From assembly GCA_019237515.1 (NCBI GenBank), contig JAFAGX010000065.1, positions 1 to 6,970 of the forward strand: a stretch of 6,970 bases of DNA, given 5' to 3'. The position numbers and the translations under genes were made by a program. The stretch comes from Acidobacteriaceae bacterium. Its GTDB lineage: Bacteria > Acidobacteriota > Terriglobia > Terriglobales > SbA1. The notes below the pieces were generated by a model. That model worked only from the letters and a program-made list of their open reading frames with translations. It did no database searches and had not been told where the DNA came from. Below, piece by piece: positions 5,587 to 6,970 of the stretch. How positions within the stretch are numbered: position 1 is the stretch's first letter; each line of letters begins with the position of its first letter.

Positions 5587-6927
5587 ATGGAAGTTCTGCT
5601 TCGCGACTTGCACTTCGCAGTCCGGATGTTTAGAAAAAATCCTGGCTTAATGGTTGCGGCCATCTTGACGCTCGCCTTAGCCATTGGCGCGAATACTGCT
5701 ATGTTCACCGTCACGAGCGCGCTGTTGCTGCGGCCGTTTCCGTTTTCCGCTGCGCAGCAACTTGTGACCATCCAGGTAAAAGATCGTGCCGAAGAGCGTC
5801 CCGGAACCCTGCTGCGTTATGAACTGATGCGAGATCACGCCCGGTCATTCGAGATCGCCGCGTGGGCCAATGACAATTTCAATCTCACAGGTCACGGCGA
5901 GCCGCTGCAGGTACCCGTGGCTCGGGTCACTGCCAATTTTTTCTCTTTGCTCGGAGTCGAGCCGGAGCTCGGCCGCTCGTTTGCCGAAGATGAAGGACGG
6001 CCAGAGGGCAGGGCAGTGGCGATGCTGAGCGACTCGCTCTGGCACACTCGATTCGGAGGCGATCCCAATATTCTCGGCCAGACGGTCACTCTCGATACCA
6101 CACCGCACACGATCGTCGGAATTGTTCCGGCGAACGTTCAGTTTCCGTTCGTTGGTGTGGCCGATATCTGGACACCGCGTTATTTCGAGCTCACGCTCAT
6201 GAGTGCTCAACGGATACGCATGGGCGTGGGCTATCTGGGGTACGTCGCGCGTCTGCGCGACTCATCGCCAATTTCGAAGGCTCAAGCTGAGCTTGGCATT
6301 CTCAATCAGGAATATCGAGACCAGAATCCGAAGGCGCCTGATGCCGATCCCGGCACAATTATGCTGGTTGCTTCGTTGCGCGATCTGGTAGTCGGGGATG
6401 CGCGTGGAAAGTTGTTGCTTCTCTCAATCGCAGTTGCTGTAGTGCTCCTGATCGCCTGCGCGAATGTTGCCAGCCTGTTGCTTTCGCGGGCCCTTGCGCG
6501 CAAGCGAGAAATCGCCGTACGCGCTGCCTTAGGGGCAAGCCGCAGCGTAATCGTGCGGCAGCTTCTCACTGAAAGTATGTTGCTGGCCGTAATCGCAGGA
6601 ATTTTCGGGATTGGGCTCAGTTGGGCGGCAACCCGGGCTTTGCTCGCGTGCGGTGCAAATCAGCTTCCGGCGGGAATGCCGATTGGCATGGATTTCCGGG
6701 TCCTGCTGTTCGCGTTGCTCACAACTCTGCTGACGGGAATCATTTTCGGAACCATCCCGGCCCTACAACTTTCAGCACTCGAAGTTGACTCTGCATTGCG
6801 CGAAGCGGGGCGTGGGGCTACCACGGGCCAAGCACGCATCCGATTGAAGAGTTTGCTCGTGATCGGGCAAGTTGCGCTGTCGCTTCTTTTGCTGATCGGG
6901 GCTCGACTGCTACTGCGCAGCTTCTGA
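5587..6927 (+). CDS. ADOP/MacB-like ABC transporter permease, cut by an in-frame TGA
   Basis: The frame encodes 446 aa of an inner-membrane permease of the FtsX/MacB type, in the acidobacterial duplicated orphan permease (ADOP) style. Intact ADOP members are about 800 aa and contain two permease halves without a neighbouring ATPase. Seen here: RDLHFAVRMFRKNPG (residues 6-20), TM1 (about 20-48, LTLALAIGANTAMF), a MacB-type periplasmic domain (about 55-265, with VTANFFSLLGVEPELGRSF and a DSLWHTRFGGDP segment), the FtsX core with TM2 (276-300), ARKREIAVRAALGASR (304-319), TM3 (about 328-350) and TM4 (371-393). Then SLLVIGQVALSLLLLIGARL (422-441) is the first helix of the second half. TGA follows LLLRSF, and codons after it still read as permease. 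ATG 5587 fits family N-termini and the promoter just upstream; ATG 5530 would add 19 atypical residues. If the stop is real, the product has one complete half plus one stray helix. No ATPase gene is visible. Confidence 0.85.
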   Translation: MEVLLRDLHFAVRMFRKNPGLMVAAILTLALAIGANTAMFTVTSALLLRPFPFSAAQQLVTIQVKDRAEERPGTLLRYELMRDHARSFEIAAWANDNFNLTGHGEPLQVPVARVTANFFSLLGVEPELGRSFAEDEGRPEGRAVAMLSDSLWHTRFGGDPNILGQTVTLDTTPHTIVGIVPANVQFPFVGVADIWTPRYFELTLMSAQRIRMGVGYLGYVARLRDSSPISKAQAELGILNQEYRDQNPKAPDADPGTIMLVASLRDLVVGDARGKLLLLSIAVAVVLLIACANVASLLLSRALARKREIAVRAALGASRSVIVRQLLTESMLLAVIAGIFGIGLSWAATRALLACGANQLPAGMPIGMDFRVLLFALLTTLLTGIIFGTIPALQLSALEVDSALREAGRGATTGQARIRLKSLLVIGQVALSLLLLIGARLLLRSF

Positions 6928-6970
6928 CGCCTGCTCCACACCGACCCGGGAATGGACGCTCACAGCGTGC
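6928..6970 (+). pseudogene. Continuation of the permease frame beyond the premature stop
   Basis: Codons in the same frame as the upstream permease, after TGA 6925-6927, read RLLHTDPGMDAHSV up to the window edge. This resembles the conserved segment that follows the first helix of the second permease half in ADOP/MacB-like proteins (R-L-x-x-x-D-P-G-F pattern). It indicates a nonsense change rather than a frameshift or natural end. Whether the second half remains intact beyond the window cannot be seen. Confidence 0.65.

Overview
This window is chromosomal DNA with mixed gene orientations, probably from a soil-type Acidobacteriota (Terriglobia/Koribacter-like). The strongest clue is the gene at the right edge. 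Its N-terminal half matches the ADOP permeases (acidobacterial duplicated orphan permeases). A CRTAC1/UnbV-type protein and a bactofilin fit the same phylum. This is inferred from protein families only; no rRNA or marker gene is present. No tRNA, CRISPR array, insertion sequence or phage gene was found.

Layout, left to right. (1) The C-terminal end of a large FG-GAP/UnbV (CRTAC1) protein, + strand, truncated by the window start. (2) An AlkB-type 2-oxoglutarate/Fe(II) dioxygenase, + strand, with a -10-like CATAAT only 11 bases before its start codon. (3) Converging on it with a 13-base gap, a minus-strand pair: a bactofilin (2608 to 2126) followed by a SAM-dependent methyltransferase-like protein (2045 to 1323). 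(4) Divergent from the bactofilin, a + strand gene for an exported protein of unknown function (2818-3711). (5) A small + strand cassette with its own promoter candidate (TATAAT at 3839), a leader hairpin with a GNRA-type tetraloop, and two small helical proteins of unknown function (81 and 88 aa). (6) A DUF72 (YecE-type) protein. (7) An ADOP/MacB-like permease whose frame is cut by an in-frame TGA at 6925. Permease-like sequence continues in the same frame to the window end.

No single pathway joins these genes. The plausible functional units are the bactofilin/methyltransferase pair and the two-small-protein cassette. The most unusual sequence signals lie around the permease. Its promoter has perfect TTGACA and TATAAT boxes 20 bases apart, with a perfect dyad in the spacer, a layout known from MerR-type promoters. 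The predicted transcription start falls almost on the ATG. The coding frame then carries the premature stop. I see no convincing new defence or metabolic system. The small-protein cassette is the best candidate for undescribed biology.
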